From contig OZ241331.1 of NCBI GenBank assembly GCA_965200005.1, positions 2,232,001-2,296,000 of the forward strand: a stretch of DNA of 64,000 nt, written 5' to 3'. The notes under the pieces are model-generated. The model did not search any database. It was not told where the DNA came from and saw nothing but the letters and a program-made list of their open reading frames with translations. Below are positions 54,001-63,419 of the stretch, one piece after another (the stretch's first letter is position 1; the number at the start of each line of letters is the position of its first letter). The DNA is from Aldehydirespirator sp965200005 (lineage in GTDB: Bacteria > Actinomycetota > Acidimicrobiia > Acidimicrobiales > Aldehydirespiratoraceae). The translations under genes and the position numbers were made by a program.

Positions 54001-54937
54001 TGAACGACAGTTCAACCCACAACCCATCAATCACCTCCTCAGGGAATAGCGTGTCCTCCACATCCGGATCCGATGTAGTTTCGTTCAACTCAATATACAA
54101 CGCATCCTTGTCACCATCCTCATCCAACACAAGCGAATCAATCGTGTAATTTACATCCTGCAGCGTGAAACTAAGATCGTCCGAATGTGTCCAGGTGGTC
54201 TCAGTCGTGTTCTCGGTGAGCGTCAAGTCAGAGTCAACTAGAGTAACTGGCCAAGCCGAGTTGGTTGCCGGTCGCGGAGGTTCCGGTGGTGTGACATAGC
54301 GGAGCAGGAGATTGGCGTTGCAACAAAAGACTGGCAACCTTTCGAAGACCGGCCAGGTGCTCTTGGTATCCCAATCCTGATACTTGAGTACATAACGCTC
54401 AGCATCTTTATCCCAACCGCCGTATTCGGTGTTGGTTTCGAAGTCAGGATCCGAAGGATGAGAACCATTGAACTCGCGAAGTTGATATCTTGAGAAGCCG
54501 GCATAGCCACCGTTGTCCAGCCACTGCAACTCAGCGATGAACCGTTCCGAAAACCCTTTAGGGAGATAGACACCTTCAGTTATATCTCCCGATTCGATAT
54601 TCTCCTTGTCCAGACGGATGGTCATAACATCACCTTCATCGTCTGAACGATTAAACGTAACGTCAGCAACGTAGTAGTAATGATTCGGATCTCCGGACTG
54701 ATCAAGGTCATGCAACGTGAACTTGGGGCCGTCATAGGTATTGCCACCTGCTCTCGGCCACGTCCAATGTTGAGACGCGACTCTAGAGTGCGGTGACGCG
54801 TCGTATGGCTGTGGCACTATTTTCCGGGCCGAGACACTCGGCGCGACCAATACCGAAGCCGCAACAGTTGTACAGACGAGGGCGACCCAGATCTTTCGAT
54901 GCGGTTGCCCTGTTCTCTTGGCATTTCGGATCCTCAT
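51081..54937 (-). pseudogene. giant secreted repeat/FN3 protein, frameshifted
   Basis: The ATG at 54937 follows AGGAGG. A signal peptide ends SVSARK. The first frame (to 52442) has three tandem modules of about 165 residues, each with DLTLTE, VNYTID, SDPDVE and GGW..DKRYEL marks and each opening near a Pro-rich linker; after a Trp-rich region it stops. The next frame carries a row of domains FN3-FN3-X-FN3-X, where X is a repeated ~85-residue module (SYIPSTLDAGGGSATVEAW / SFVPSSVDAGGGSWTVTPW), ending at 51081. One base missing near 52474-52478 joins both into about 1,285 residues. I infer an adhesin or extracellular matrix protein; the modules are not of a family I can name. Confidence 0.72.
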
Positions 54938-55235
54938 GAGTGCCTCCTGAACTTCACCATCGCGAGCCGAAGATCGGCCGGATCCCAACATTTCGCCTTG
55001 ACTCTAGCTCAAATGGCAAAGGTCAGACACTTCTACATAAGCCTCTCAGATGGCTCATCATCACTCCTAATGTCATTGTCAGATCAAAGCCAAACTGCCA
55101 TCCAGAAGGGGACAGATGAACTTCCCTATATAGATCGGACAATTAGGCATCAGGCAGTTCGGCGTGGCACGGGGCCGTTCCGAACCGTCCTAGTAGCGGC
55201 GCGAACGCACGTGGAGCCTGGATGAGGACGGTCGG

Positions 55236-56642
55236 CTAGCTGGCTGTGAGGTTCCAGACTTCGATGACTTCGGCTTCGATTAGCTCAACAACCCATTCGG
55301 CACCCTCACGGTTGAGATGAACACCGTCGTCTTGTCGAACATCCACAGGGGTGCCTTCGGGGTCTCCGGGCGGTGGGATCCTCTCCCTATAAGGCGCATC
55401 ACCACCAAACAACTCCCAGATGTCAATCATGGTTACAAAGTCTCGAGTGGAGGCGATCTCGGTGACGATGCCATTCATCACCGCGTAGCCGTTTCGCAGG
55501 TAGTCATCACGGGTCGGCGGCAGGCTCACCCAGACGATGTGGCGATGCGGTGCTCCCAGTGCATCAAGCATCACGCTGAGGCGTCGCCCCCACTCGATGT
55601 TCCACTCGGGCGTGTCGACCCTGATCACCTCTCCATCTTGGGAGCTCATGTTCTGCCAGTCGTTGCTGCCCAGCGTCATTATCAGCAACTCGGGATCATG
55701 TTCGATGATCACAAAGAACATGTGGACGGGCCAGTTGAAGTAGCCAGGCCGTGCAAGGCCGGTCGAGTGGCGTTGATCAAGTTGGATGTCAAGCACTTCT
55801 TTGAGCTGACTTGCACGTAGAACATGGCCTAGATAGAAGGCCTGGCTGTCACCCGCCACATAGGTTCGAAGCGGCTCTTCCGGCGACACCGGCTCGTCTC
55901 GCAACGTCGGTGGTGGGAGGTTCAACAGCGTGCGGGCATCACTTTCAGATGAGCTCGTCTGGGAGGGTCGTGTCGCTCGCGGTCCGAAGTGGCGTGGCTG
56001 CTCGTTGCCTATGGAGTCCGGTGTGTAGGCATATCCGGGCGGAGTGAAGTGGTTTGGTTCTTGACCGGAGCCTCGAGACGACTGTGCAGAGGCCATGTCT
56101 GCTGTTCCCAACGGATTGTTCGCATCGTCGCCGCCGCTCGCAGGCGAATCCGGTGTTGGCGAGTCGTAGGGGCGCGGCACTGCTCCCCCGTTGGCCTTTG
56201 ATCCCGCGAAGGGCTCAGCGGCTAGATCAGTTGAGGTGCTGTCTTGGGTTGCGGAAGCCTGATAGCTGCCGACTAGGTCGAAGAGGTCTTCGACATCTCC
56301 GATGACATCTACCCGCTGACCTGCTGCTTCGCCCGCTCCTCGCAGCTCGCGCAGAGTGTCATAGGGACGGTCTAGCCACACGGCGCTGGCAAGGTCGTTC
56401 GCATCTGTTGCGGCACTGAGCCAGCGGTCACGATCATCGCCAAGCGGAAGCCGGTCAGCGATGTCGACGATCTTGCCGCTCACCAAAAGAAGCGACAGCC
56501 CTAGGCAAGCAAACGTTGAGAGAACCGACACCGTGACTGACTTGGTGGGAGTGTCAGGGAACTCTGGATCGGCTTCGGGTGGCCTGACCCGAGCAATCAG
56601 CCCGACGATGCGTCTCAGGCGTCCCGGAGGTGGCTCAGTCAT
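55236..56642 (-). CDS. DUF459/SGNH-hydrolase family membrane protein
   Basis: 468 residues from ATG 56642. One membrane helix near 40-60 (VSVLSTFACLGLSLLLVSG) is followed by a ~170-residue Pro/Ser-rich disordered linker and a C-terminal SGNH domain: block I GDSQAFYLG with the Ser nucleophile, block III GSNDWQ, and block V DDGVHLN with Asp and His. DUF459-type proteins often accompany membrane O-acyltransferases in polymer acetylation. It starts 16 bp after the AlgI-like gene and should be its periplasmic partner. Confidence 0.8.
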   Translation of the reverse strand: MTEPPPGRLRRIVGLIARVRPPEADPEFPDTPTKSVTVSVLSTFACLGLSLLLVSGKIVDIADRLPLGDDRDRWLSAATDANDLASAVWLDRPYDTLRELRGAGEAAGQRVDVIGDVEDLFDLVGSYQASATQDSTSTDLAAEPFAGSKANGGAVPRPYDSPTPDSPASGGDDANNPLGTADMASAQSSRGSGQEPNHFTPPGYAYTPDSIGNEQPRHFGPRATRPSQTSSSESDARTLLNLPPPTLRDEPVSPEEPLRTYVAGDSQAFYLGHVLRASQLKEVLDIQLDQRHSTGLARPGYFNWPVHMFFVIIEHDPELLIMTLGSNDWQNMSSQDGEVIRVDTPEWNIEWGRRLSVMLDALGAPHRHIVWVSLPPTRDDYLRNGYAVMNGIVTEIASTRDFVTMIDIWELFGGDAPYRERIPPPGDPEGTPVDVRQDDGVHLNREGAEWVVELIEAEVIEVWNLTAS

Positions 56643-56658
56643 GTGGCAAAGTCCGTCA

Positions 56659-58254
56659 TCAGAACTGGAAGTAGATGTAGTCGGCGACTCCTTCGGGCCC
56701 GAAGGCGACAACGATCATGATCCACAGTGCAAAGCCAGCAGCCACGACGGGGGCGGGTGCTGTCGCTAGCCGATCCCGCAGGTTTGCAGTGACCGAGGTG
56801 GGAACAAGTTGCAGCAGTATCGAGCCGACGATCACTGCAACGATGGTGGGGGTGAGAAGCACAGGGCTAGTGGCCCAGCCTTGAGCCAGCCGTCCGAACA
56901 CGTCACCAGCGCTGGCCAAAGTGTCGCTGTTGAACAACACCCAGCCAACACACACAAAGTGAAAGACAAGCACGACTCGTATCCATAGCAGAACGGTGTC
57001 GCGCAGGCGCGGGTCGCCGGATCCTTCGCCGTTTGGGGGATCAGTGTCTATGGGGACATCGAGGGTGTCTTGCTTGGGCTCCTTGGGCTGCTTGCCTTGC
57101 TTGCGAGCGGTGAGCACCCTGGAAGCAAATCTCTCTGCCGCGAGCCCGGCACCGTGATAGAGGCCCCAGACGATGAACACTCCCGAGGCTCCATGCCAGA
57201 GGCCGCCGAGTCCCATCGTGATGAGCAGGTTCAGGTAGGTGCGCACCCTCCCCCGGCGGTTGCCGCCCAGAGGGATGTAGAGGTAGTCGCGCAGCCAGCG
57301 TGACAGGGTCATGTGCCAGCGGCGCCAGAAGTCTTGAATGGAGACAGCTGCGTAGGGTCGATCGAAGTTCTGCGGGAACCGGAAGCCCATGAGTAGCGCC
57401 ACACCGATAGCCATGTCGGTGTATCCCGAGAAGTCGGCATAAATCTGGACTGCGTAGCCGTACATGCCGAACAGCACGTCTAAGGCGCTATACGCCCCGG
57501 GCGAGGCAAAGGCTTCCTCCACGATTGCGCCGGCAAGGAAGTCAGCTACGACGACTTTTTTGAACATGCCTCGCCCGATCAGGTGAGCGGCCCGGCCAAG
57601 CTCGATGCGATATCCCGGGTCGCTATAGGGGATCGACAGTTTGGTGTCTCGCCATAGCGCCAGCTGTTCGGGGTTGCGGCTTGATGAGCGCCGCTGGCGA
57701 CGTGGCGTGCGAGCACCAAATCGCATCTGTGGCATGAACTCGCGGGCTCTCACGATGGGTCCTGCAACCAGCTGGGGGAAAAACGACAGGTAGACGGCGA
57801 AGTCAAGCAGCGATGCAACCTTGGTGACGCCTCGGTGGACATCGATGACATAGCTAATCGCTTGAAAGGTGAAGAACGAGATGCCGACTGGCAACACGAT
57901 GCTGAGCGCAGGGCTGGCAATCCCTAGATTGGTCTCGAGACTCTCGGTGAAGAAGCCGTAGTACTTGAAGAAACCCAGAACGGCGAGGTCAAAGCCGATG
58001 CCAGCCCCGACGGCTGCTGCCGCCGCGCTATGGCGTCCGGAGTGGTGAGCCCTGCTGGCCAAGCTCGCTGAGCCGGCGTTCACCAAGGTCATCGCCGCGA
58101 TTAGCAGCACAAACCGTCGATCCCAGGCTGCGTAGAACCAGTACGAAGCCCCGAGCATGAACAGCTTCCAGGGCACCGCCCAGCGTCTCAATAGCCAGCA
58201 ACCCGGGAGTACTACAGCAAAAAATGCAGCAAACGTAAACGTCGGGAACAGCAC
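56659..58254 (-). CDS. MBOAT family O-acyltransferase (AlgI-like)
   Basis: 531 residues with about ten membrane helices. The MBOAT core reads DFSGYTDMAIG, then QDFWRRWHMTLSRWL..YIPLGGNRRG, and the invariant His in GGLWHGASGVFIVWG (about 357-371). AlgI-type proteins pass acyl groups across the membrane for O-acetylation of cell-surface polymers. With the DUF459 protein downstream it forms a two-gene acetylation unit; no polysaccharide synthase is nearby, so the target is unknown. Confidence 0.86.
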   Translation of the reverse strand: MLFPTFTFAAFFAVVLPGCWLLRRWAVPWKLFMLGASYWFYAAWDRRFVLLIAAMTLVNAGSASLASRAHHSGRHSAAAAAVGAGIGFDLAVLGFFKYYGFFTESLETNLGIASPALSIVLPVGISFFTFQAISYVIDVHRGVTKVASLLDFAVYLSFFPQLVAGPIVRAREFMPQMRFGARTPRRQRRSSSRNPEQLALWRDTKLSIPYSDPGYRIELGRAAHLIGRGMFKKVVVADFLAGAIVEEAFASPGAYSALDVLFGMYGYAVQIYADFSGYTDMAIGVALLMGFRFPQNFDRPYAAVSIQDFWRRWHMTLSRWLRDYLYIPLGGNRRGRVRTYLNLLITMGLGGLWHGASGVFIVWGLYHGAGLAAERFASRVLTARKQGKQPKEPKQDTLDVPIDTDPPNGEGSGDPRLRDTVLLWIRVVLVFHFVCVGWVLFNSDTLASAGDVFGRLAQGWATSPVLLTPTIVAVIVGSILLQLVPTSVTANLRDRLATAPAPVVAAGFALWIMIVVAFGPEGVADYIYFQF

Positions 58255-58445
58255 GCCGCGCCAAGAATAACGCTAGCTCGGACTGTCAAACCGCTCAGGC
58301 TCGCGCCAGGGGCACCAAGGAATGTCGTTCCTCAAGGGGAGGCAGCAGCATGCCGTCTTCGCCAGTCTTTTGAACACGATCAAGTGATCTTTGTTGTGGT
58401 TGAGGGGGTTTCGTTGGTCTGAGTGGTGAGCTATTGTGGCCGCTT

Positions 58446-58946
58446 ATGGCAGCACGCACACCGACGCTTGAGGATGCCCGGAAGGGTGCGGAGATCCTTA
58501 GTGGCTTTGAAGGTGTGCGGGTTGTCGGGCTGTTTGGCTCTGTCGCGCGGGGCGAAGCCTCGGAAGGTAGTGACCTTGACTACCTGGTACTGGGGAATTA
58601 TGACGAACCCGTACCTCGCTATTTGGCCGACCGCATGAAGTCGGCCACCTTGGGAGGTGTGGACATCAGCGTTGATGTTTGCGTGAGAGATGTCGACTAT
58701 TGGCTTGAGTGTTCAGCAACTCGGTCTCTCTTTGAGGCACGTATAGCCCCAGATGTCGTGTGTTTGTTTGGGCGGCCAGAAGTGCTCGCCGATGCAACCG
58801 GAACGAAGAGAGACAGCGGAATGGCGAGACTCCGTGCTGCACTTGTAGAAGCAGGCCGCATCAAGCGAGCTCTAAGCGATCTCTTGCAGTCGGCAGAGCC
58901 CAACAGAGTGGAGCAAGACGGCACCGATTGGTTCAGAATAACCTAA
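58446..58946 (+). CDS. MNT-type nucleotidyltransferase domain protein
   Basis: 166 residues from ATG 58446. The catalytic pattern GLFGSVARGEASEGSDLDYLV (GSxxRG...SDxD) is in the first third, with a further Asp in DISVDV. The helical C-terminal part has no clear HEPN signature. Minimal nucleotidyltransferases of this kind are often antitoxins or modifiers in MNT-HEPN pairs, but no HEPN gene follows. It may act alone, or the partner has been lost. Confidence 0.7.
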   Translation: MAARTPTLEDARKGAEILSGFEGVRVVGLFGSVARGEASEGSDLDYLVLGNYDEPVPRYLADRMKSATLGGVDISVDVCVRDVDYWLECSATRSLFEARIAPDVVCLFGRPEVLADATGTKRDSGMARLRAALVEAGRIKRALSDLLQSAEPNRVEQDGTDWFRIT

Positions 58947-59077
58947 GAGAAGAACGTCGGGCGTACTCAGGCGCGGCTAACTCGACACGCCGAATCCAAC
59001 AGCGATTGAGGCCAGCAGCCGCGAGCCCGAGCAGAGAATTACGGTAAAGCGAACGAGTGTTCGGGTATTGTGGGATT

Positions 59078-59749
59078 GTGGCACGTAAGAGTCAGGCTGG
59101 CCGGACGAAGAAGTGGTCGGGGCGTGGTACCCGGTTGGTGGTTGCGACTGCCGGGGTCGAGATGTTGCAGGGCGACTTGTTTGCTCAGGGTGAGCCTGAG
59201 GTGTCTGTCCTGGCGGAAGTGCGTCGCACGCAACTCGATTCACAGAGTTGGATTGAACGTTCATCACGATGGGTACACGGTGGTGACGAGTTGCTCACGA
59301 AACTCGCCACGTCGGTGCGCTGGACAGGGGCACGACGTCAGATGTATGGACGGATGGTCGAAGAACCACGCCTTGGAGCACAACTCCAACTTGGATCGAC
59401 GGACGCACCCCGAGCTATCACCTCAATGGGCAAGGAACTCTCAAAGCGGTATCGGTGCCGATTCCGTAAGGCGTGGATCATCTACTACCGCAATGGAGAC
59501 GACTCGGTTGCCTGGCACAGCGACACGATCGGAATGAGGCCAGCCGACTCACTTGTTGCGATCGTCTCGCTGGGAGGGCCTAGACGTCTGCTGATGCGAC
59601 CAAAGGGAGGCGGCCCGAGCACTTCGTTCACTCTCGCATCAGGTGATCTGTTGGTGATGGGCGGGGCGTGCCAGCAGAAATGGGAACACTCGGTTCCTAA
59701 AGTACGTCGCGCTCCCCCACGCATGAGCGTCACCTTCCGCCACAGTTAG
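59078..59749 (+). CDS. AlkB-like 2-oxoglutarate/Fe(II) dioxygenase
   Basis: 223 residues from GTG 59078; the frame opens at 59057, and the first ATG at 59162 would also leave a complete domain. The core reads WHSDTIGM (iron His and Asp), IVSLGGPRRLLMR, GDLLVMGGACQQKWEHSVPK (second His) and ends RMSVTFR with the 2-oxoglutarate-binding Arg. This is the AlkB layout for oxidative repair of alkylated nucleic-acid bases, near the ALKBH2/3-like bacterial group. Monocistronic, 78 bp before the SDR gene. Confidence 0.82.
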   Translation: MARKSQAGRTKKWSGRGTRLVVATAGVEMLQGDLFAQGEPEVSVLAEVRRTQLDSQSWIERSSRWVHGGDELLTKLATSVRWTGARRQMYGRMVEEPRLGAQLQLGSTDAPRAITSMGKELSKRYRCRFRKAWIIYYRNGDDSVAWHSDTIGMRPADSLVAIVSLGGPRRLLMRPKGGGPSTSFTLASGDLLVMGGACQQKWEHSVPKVRRAPPRMSVTFRHS

Positions 59750-59827
59750 CCTCCGAGCGGCCAATCGGCCCGCCAGAGGGCCCGAGCGGGCGCGCAGCAA
59801 TCACACCGAAATCACACGGAGAAAAAC

Positions 59828-60580
59828 ATGGGACGATTCGATGGAAAGGTTGCACTCATAACTGGTGCAGCTTCCGGTGTCGGCCAGGAAGTCTCCCTAC
59901 GTCTCGCCGCCGAGGGAGCAACTGTGTGTGGAGCAGACATCAACACCGATGGTCTTGCCAAGACTGTCGCTCGAGCTGCCTCAAGCCCGGGGAAGATCAC
60001 AACCCAGGTGACTGATGTCAGTTCTGTGCAGGCGTGTCGCGATGCCGTCGCCAATTGTGTCGACAGCTACGGCCGCCTCGATGTCTTGGGCAACGTCGCC
60101 GGAGTCTGCTGGCAGGACCACATCTACGATGTCACCGAAGCCCGCTGGGACAAGATGTTTGATATCAACGTCAAGGGCATGTTCTTCATGAGCCAAGCCG
60201 CTTTGCCCCACTTGCTCAAGACCGACGGCAACATCGTCAACATCGCTTCTAACGCCGGGCTGATGGGTATGGCCTACCTCAGCACCTACTGTGCGACCAA
60301 AGGCGCTGTCGTTCAGTTGACACGGGCGCTTGCCATGGAACTCGCGAAGACCGACGTTCGGGTAAACGCCATTGCACCCGGAGGCGTAGACACACCGCTG
60401 GTGCAGAACATCCAACTCGTCGACAATCCCGACTGGGATCTTGTGCGACCCGGAATGGGATTCAGGTCAATGGCGAAACCCAGCTACATCGCAGCACTCT
60501 TCGCGTTCCTGGCATCCGATGAGTGCCCCACCATTCACGGCACGATCGTCAGCGCCGACTCAGGATTAACAGCCGGCTAG
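59828..60580 (+). CDS. short-chain dehydrogenase/reductase (SDR)
   Basis: 250 residues, classical SDR. NAD(P)-binding TGAASGVGQ (13-21), DVSS, NVAG near 90, catalytic Ser in NIAS, and YCATK with catalytic Tyr and Lys (about 158-162). C-terminal GTIVSADSGLTAG is typical. GGAGA lies before the ATG. Substrate cannot be inferred. Converges on trpA, 28 bp apart. Confidence 0.9.
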   Translation: MGRFDGKVALITGAASGVGQEVSLRLAAEGATVCGADINTDGLAKTVARAASSPGKITTQVTDVSSVQACRDAVANCVDSYGRLDVLGNVAGVCWQDHIYDVTEARWDKMFDINVKGMFFMSQAALPHLLKTDGNIVNIASNAGLMGMAYLSTYCATKGAVVQLTRALAMELAKTDVRVNAIAPGGVDTPLVQNIQLVDNPDWDLVRPGMGFRSMAKPSYIAALFAFLASDECPTIHGTIVSADSGLTAG

Positions 60581-60608
60581 CGCAAACCCTGTGGCTTGGG
60601 GATGAGGC

Positions 60609-61430
60609 TCAAGCATGTGCTGTGTCTAGAGCGGAGCGGAACTCGCCCACAAAGTCAGCGATGCCTTGCGGGCCTGCACCGGTGAGCATGCGGGCCACTA
60701 TCGCTGAGCCCACGACGGCGCCGTCAGCAACCTGACATACCTCTGCGGCCTGCTGAGGTGTGCCCACGCCCACACCAACAATCACTGGTTGGTCGGTCAC
60801 AGCCTTAAGGCGTGCCGCAGTTGCCGTTGCTGAGGCAGCCAACTCTTCTCGAACACCGGTAATCCCCACAAGCCCGACGCCGTAGACAAAGCCACGAGAA
60901 CGCGCACAGATGCGCGGCAGGCGCTCATCGGGAGCAGTGGGTGCAGCGAGCATCACAGTCTCAATCCCTGCCGCGTCAGCGGCGGCGGCCCACTCCCCCA
61001 CCTCCTCGAGGGGAATGTCGGGCAGAATGCATCCGCTCACGCCGGCATCCACGAGCGACGCAGCAAAGCGTTCGTAGCCCATGTGGTGCGCGATATTCGC
61101 GTAGGTCATGACAATGGTCGGGACTGCGATGTCAGACTTCGCGGCTCGCAACGCGGACAGGATCGAGTGGGGTGTAGCCCCCTGGGAGAGTGCGAGATCG
61201 TTGGCTTGCTGGATCGTGGTGCCGTCCATCACCGGATCCGAAAACGGCACCCCCACCTCAATGGCATCTGCACCAGCAGCCGACACCGCAGCGATCGTCT
61301 CAAGCCAGTCATCACCTAGACCGCCGGTGAGATAGGGCACCAGACACTTGCCACCACCATCACGACGTTGCCGTAGCGCAGTCTCCAGACGCCCAAACTC
61401 CGAAGAGACGCTGCCACCTGCTGAGGTCAC
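60609..61430 (-). CDS. trpA: tryptophan synthase alpha chain
   Basis: 273 residues with a TIM barrel. IEVGVPFSDPVMDG (about 56-69) contains the catalytic Glu/Asp pair region, followed by CILPDIPLEE and VYGVGLVGITG. It cleaves indole-3-glycerol phosphate to indole and glyceraldehyde 3-phosphate, passing indole to TrpB. Its GTG overlaps the trpB stop (GTGA at 61427-61430). Confidence 0.95.
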   Translation of the reverse strand: MTSAGGSVSSEFGRLETALRQRRDGGGKCLVPYLTGGLGDDWLETIAAVSAAGADAIEVGVPFSDPVMDGTTIQQANDLALSQGATPHSILSALRAAKSDIAVPTIVMTYANIAHHMGYERFAASLVDAGVSGCILPDIPLEEVGEWAAAADAAGIETVMLAAPTAPDERLPRICARSRGFVYGVGLVGITGVREELAASATATAARLKAVTDQPVIVGVGVGTPQQAAEVCQVADGAVVGSAIVARMLTGAGPQGIADFVGEFRSALDTAHA

Positions 61431-62608
61431 GACAGGATCTTCATCATCTGATCAACGTCCTTGTCGCCTCGGCCGCTGAGGTTTAGCAGGACTGTCTGGC
61501 CGGCCAGACAGTCACGCTCGCGCCACACCCACGCCAGAGCGTGCGCACACTCCAGAGCGGGGATGATTCCCTCGGTGCGAGACAGCAGACTGAACGCTTC
61601 AACGACTTCAGCGTCGCTGACCTGCACATATGACGCTCGGCCGCTAGCTGCTAGGTACGAGTGCTCGGGGCCTACACCTGGATAATCCAGCCCGGCTGAA
61701 ATCGACTCAGCTTCAAGCACCTGGCCCCACTCGTCTTGCATCAGATACGACCGCGAGCCGTGAACGACCCCCGGCACAGCACGTCCGATCGCAGCACCAC
61801 CTTCGGGCTCAACCCCCACAAGTTCGGCGCTCGTGTTGGCAAAACCCGAGAAGATCCCGGCCGCGTTGGAGCCGCCACCCACAGCGGCAGCCACAACATC
61901 AGGCACCTCGCCGCCAAGCAAGGCGTGGCACTGCTCGAGTGCTTCACGTCCAATCACGCTCTGGAACTCGCGAACCATCCACGGGTAGGGATGCGGGCCC
62001 ATTACCGAACCGAGGCAGTAGTGGGTGGTATCAACCACTGCCACCCAGTGACGCATCGCCTCGTTGACAGCATCTTTGAGGGTGCGAGACCCCGACTCAG
62101 CAGCGACGACTTCAGAGCCAAGTAGCCGCATGCGGAAGACGTTCAGTTCCTGGCGGGCGATGTCGACGGTGCCCATGTAAACGACGCAGTCCATGCCAAA
62201 CAGTGCCGCAGCCGTGGCGGTGGCGACGCCATGCTGGCCCGCGCCCGTCTCAGCAACCAGGCTTGACTTGCCCATCCGGCGTGCCAGCAGTGCCTGCCCC
62301 AACACGTTGTTGATCTTGTGGCTTCCGGTGTGGTTGAGGTCCTCGCGCTTGAGTAGCACCCGTACGCCAAGTTCCGACGAGAGGTTCTCGCACTCAGTGA
62401 GCGGTGACGGCCGACCCGCATAGTCACGCAACAAGTCATCGAGTTCCGTGCGGAACTCAGTATCGGCCCAAGCTGCACGAAACTCACGGTCGAGTTGTTG
62501 GCAGGCCGGCACCAGAGTCTCGGGCACGAACATCCCGCCGAACTCACCGAAACGTCCATCGGCGCTGGGATCGCCCATCCACTGCGGTGTTGCTGGGTGG
62601 CTACTCAC
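61427..62608 (-). CDS. trpB: tryptophan synthase beta chain
   Basis: 393 residues. The PLP lysine lies in HTGSHKINN (about 90), with GAGQHGVATATAAAL and the phosphate loop VGGGSNAAG (about 238). It condenses indole and serine to tryptophan. Starts at GTG 62608. The 47 bp to trpF contain no obvious signal. Confidence 0.96.
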   Translation of the reverse strand: MSSHPATPQWMGDPSADGRFGEFGGMFVPETLVPACQQLDREFRAAWADTEFRTELDDLLRDYAGRPSPLTECENLSSELGVRVLLKREDLNHTGSHKINNVLGQALLARRMGKSSLVAETGAGQHGVATATAAALFGMDCVVYMGTVDIARQELNVFRMRLLGSEVVAAESGSRTLKDAVNEAMRHWVAVVDTTHYCLGSVMGPHPYPWMVREFQSVIGREALEQCHALLGGEVPDVVAAAVGGGSNAAGIFSGFANTSAELVGVEPEGGAAIGRAVPGVVHGSRSYLMQDEWGQVLEAESISAGLDYPGVGPEHSYLAASGRASYVQVSDAEVVEAFSLLSRTEGIIPALECAHALAWVWRERDCLAGQTVLLNLSGRGDKDVDQMMKILS

Positions 62609-62655
62609 TGTGAACCTTCAACCTCAAGTACAGGGTTAAGGAGCGACATCGGGAT

Positions 62656-63396
62656 TCAGCCTCTCGCATCTGAGGCCCAGTCATATGGTGAAGCAGTGTC
62701 GCTACCCCCATTGGAGTTCTCGAAGAGGTCGGTCACAGTGTCACTTCGAGAATCCTTAGTGCTTGAGCCGAATTGCTGGGCTACATCAATGAAGACACGC
62801 ATCTTCAGCGGATCCTTGCGACCAGGACGAGCTTCAACACCCGTTGAAACGTCCACCCCCCACGGCTTGACACGTTTGATGGCAGCAGCAACATTGCCGG
62901 GATTCAACCCGCCTGCCAGCAACAGGCGGTGTCCCGCGAGAGGGGCTCCCTCAGCAAACGACCAGTCAAAAACCTCGCCAGAGCCGGGGCGCGGGCCGTC
63001 AAGCAGAACGATCTCAACACCAAAGTCACGCAAGTGTTCCAGATCAGGATGCCCTGCCGGGAATGCCTTTATCGTGACCGGCACACGGGCGCCTACCCAG
63101 GTTGTTTGTTCAACCGACTCGTGACCGTGAAGCTGTGCCGCACCCATGCCGGCGCGGTTCGTTATCTGCACGACACGCTCGGGAGTCTCGTTACGGAACA
63201 CGCCGACCGACATCACATCACTAGGCAACCGCCGGGCGATGTCGCGTGCCCTGTCCATCGAGATCTGACGGGGTGAGGGTGCAAACACGAATCCCACGGC
63301 ATTTGCACCGAGGGCAACGGCAAGCAAGGCGTCTTCCTCGTTGGTGATGCCACACACCTTGATGAACACGCTCGTGACGCTAGTCGACTGCTGCAA
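62656..63396 (-). CDS. trpF: phosphoribosylanthranilate isomerase
   Basis: 246 residues from TTG 63396; GTG 63369 is an alternative that starts VFIKVCGIT. FIKVCGITNEEDA opens the barrel with the catalytic Cys, VQLHG-type motif AAQLHGHE is near 92, the catalytic Asp is in VEIVLLDGPRPGSG, and the phosphate-binding LAGGLNPGN and WGVDVSTGVE follow. About 35 extra C-terminal residues after the usual end (from KDPLKMRVFI on) look disordered. Third step of the tryptophan branch. Confidence 0.93.
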   Translation of the reverse strand: MQQSTSVTSVFIKVCGITNEEDALLAVALGANAVGFVFAPSPRQISMDRARDIARRLPSDVMSVGVFRNETPERVVQITNRAGMGAAQLHGHESVEQTTWVGARVPVTIKAFPAGHPDLEHLRDFGVEIVLLDGPRPGSGEVFDWSFAEGAPLAGHRLLLAGGLNPGNVAAAIKRVKPWGVDVSTGVEARPGRKDPLKMRVFIDVAQQFGSSTKDSRSDTVTDLFENSNGGSDTASPYDWASDARG

Positions 63397-63419
63397 CTGT
63401 GGAGTGCTGGCAACGGCAA

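Noticed and set aside
58760..59047. Possible HEPN partner after the nucleotidyltransferase
   Set aside because: The frame overlaps the nucleotidyltransferase C-terminus and has no RxxxxH or other HEPN pattern.
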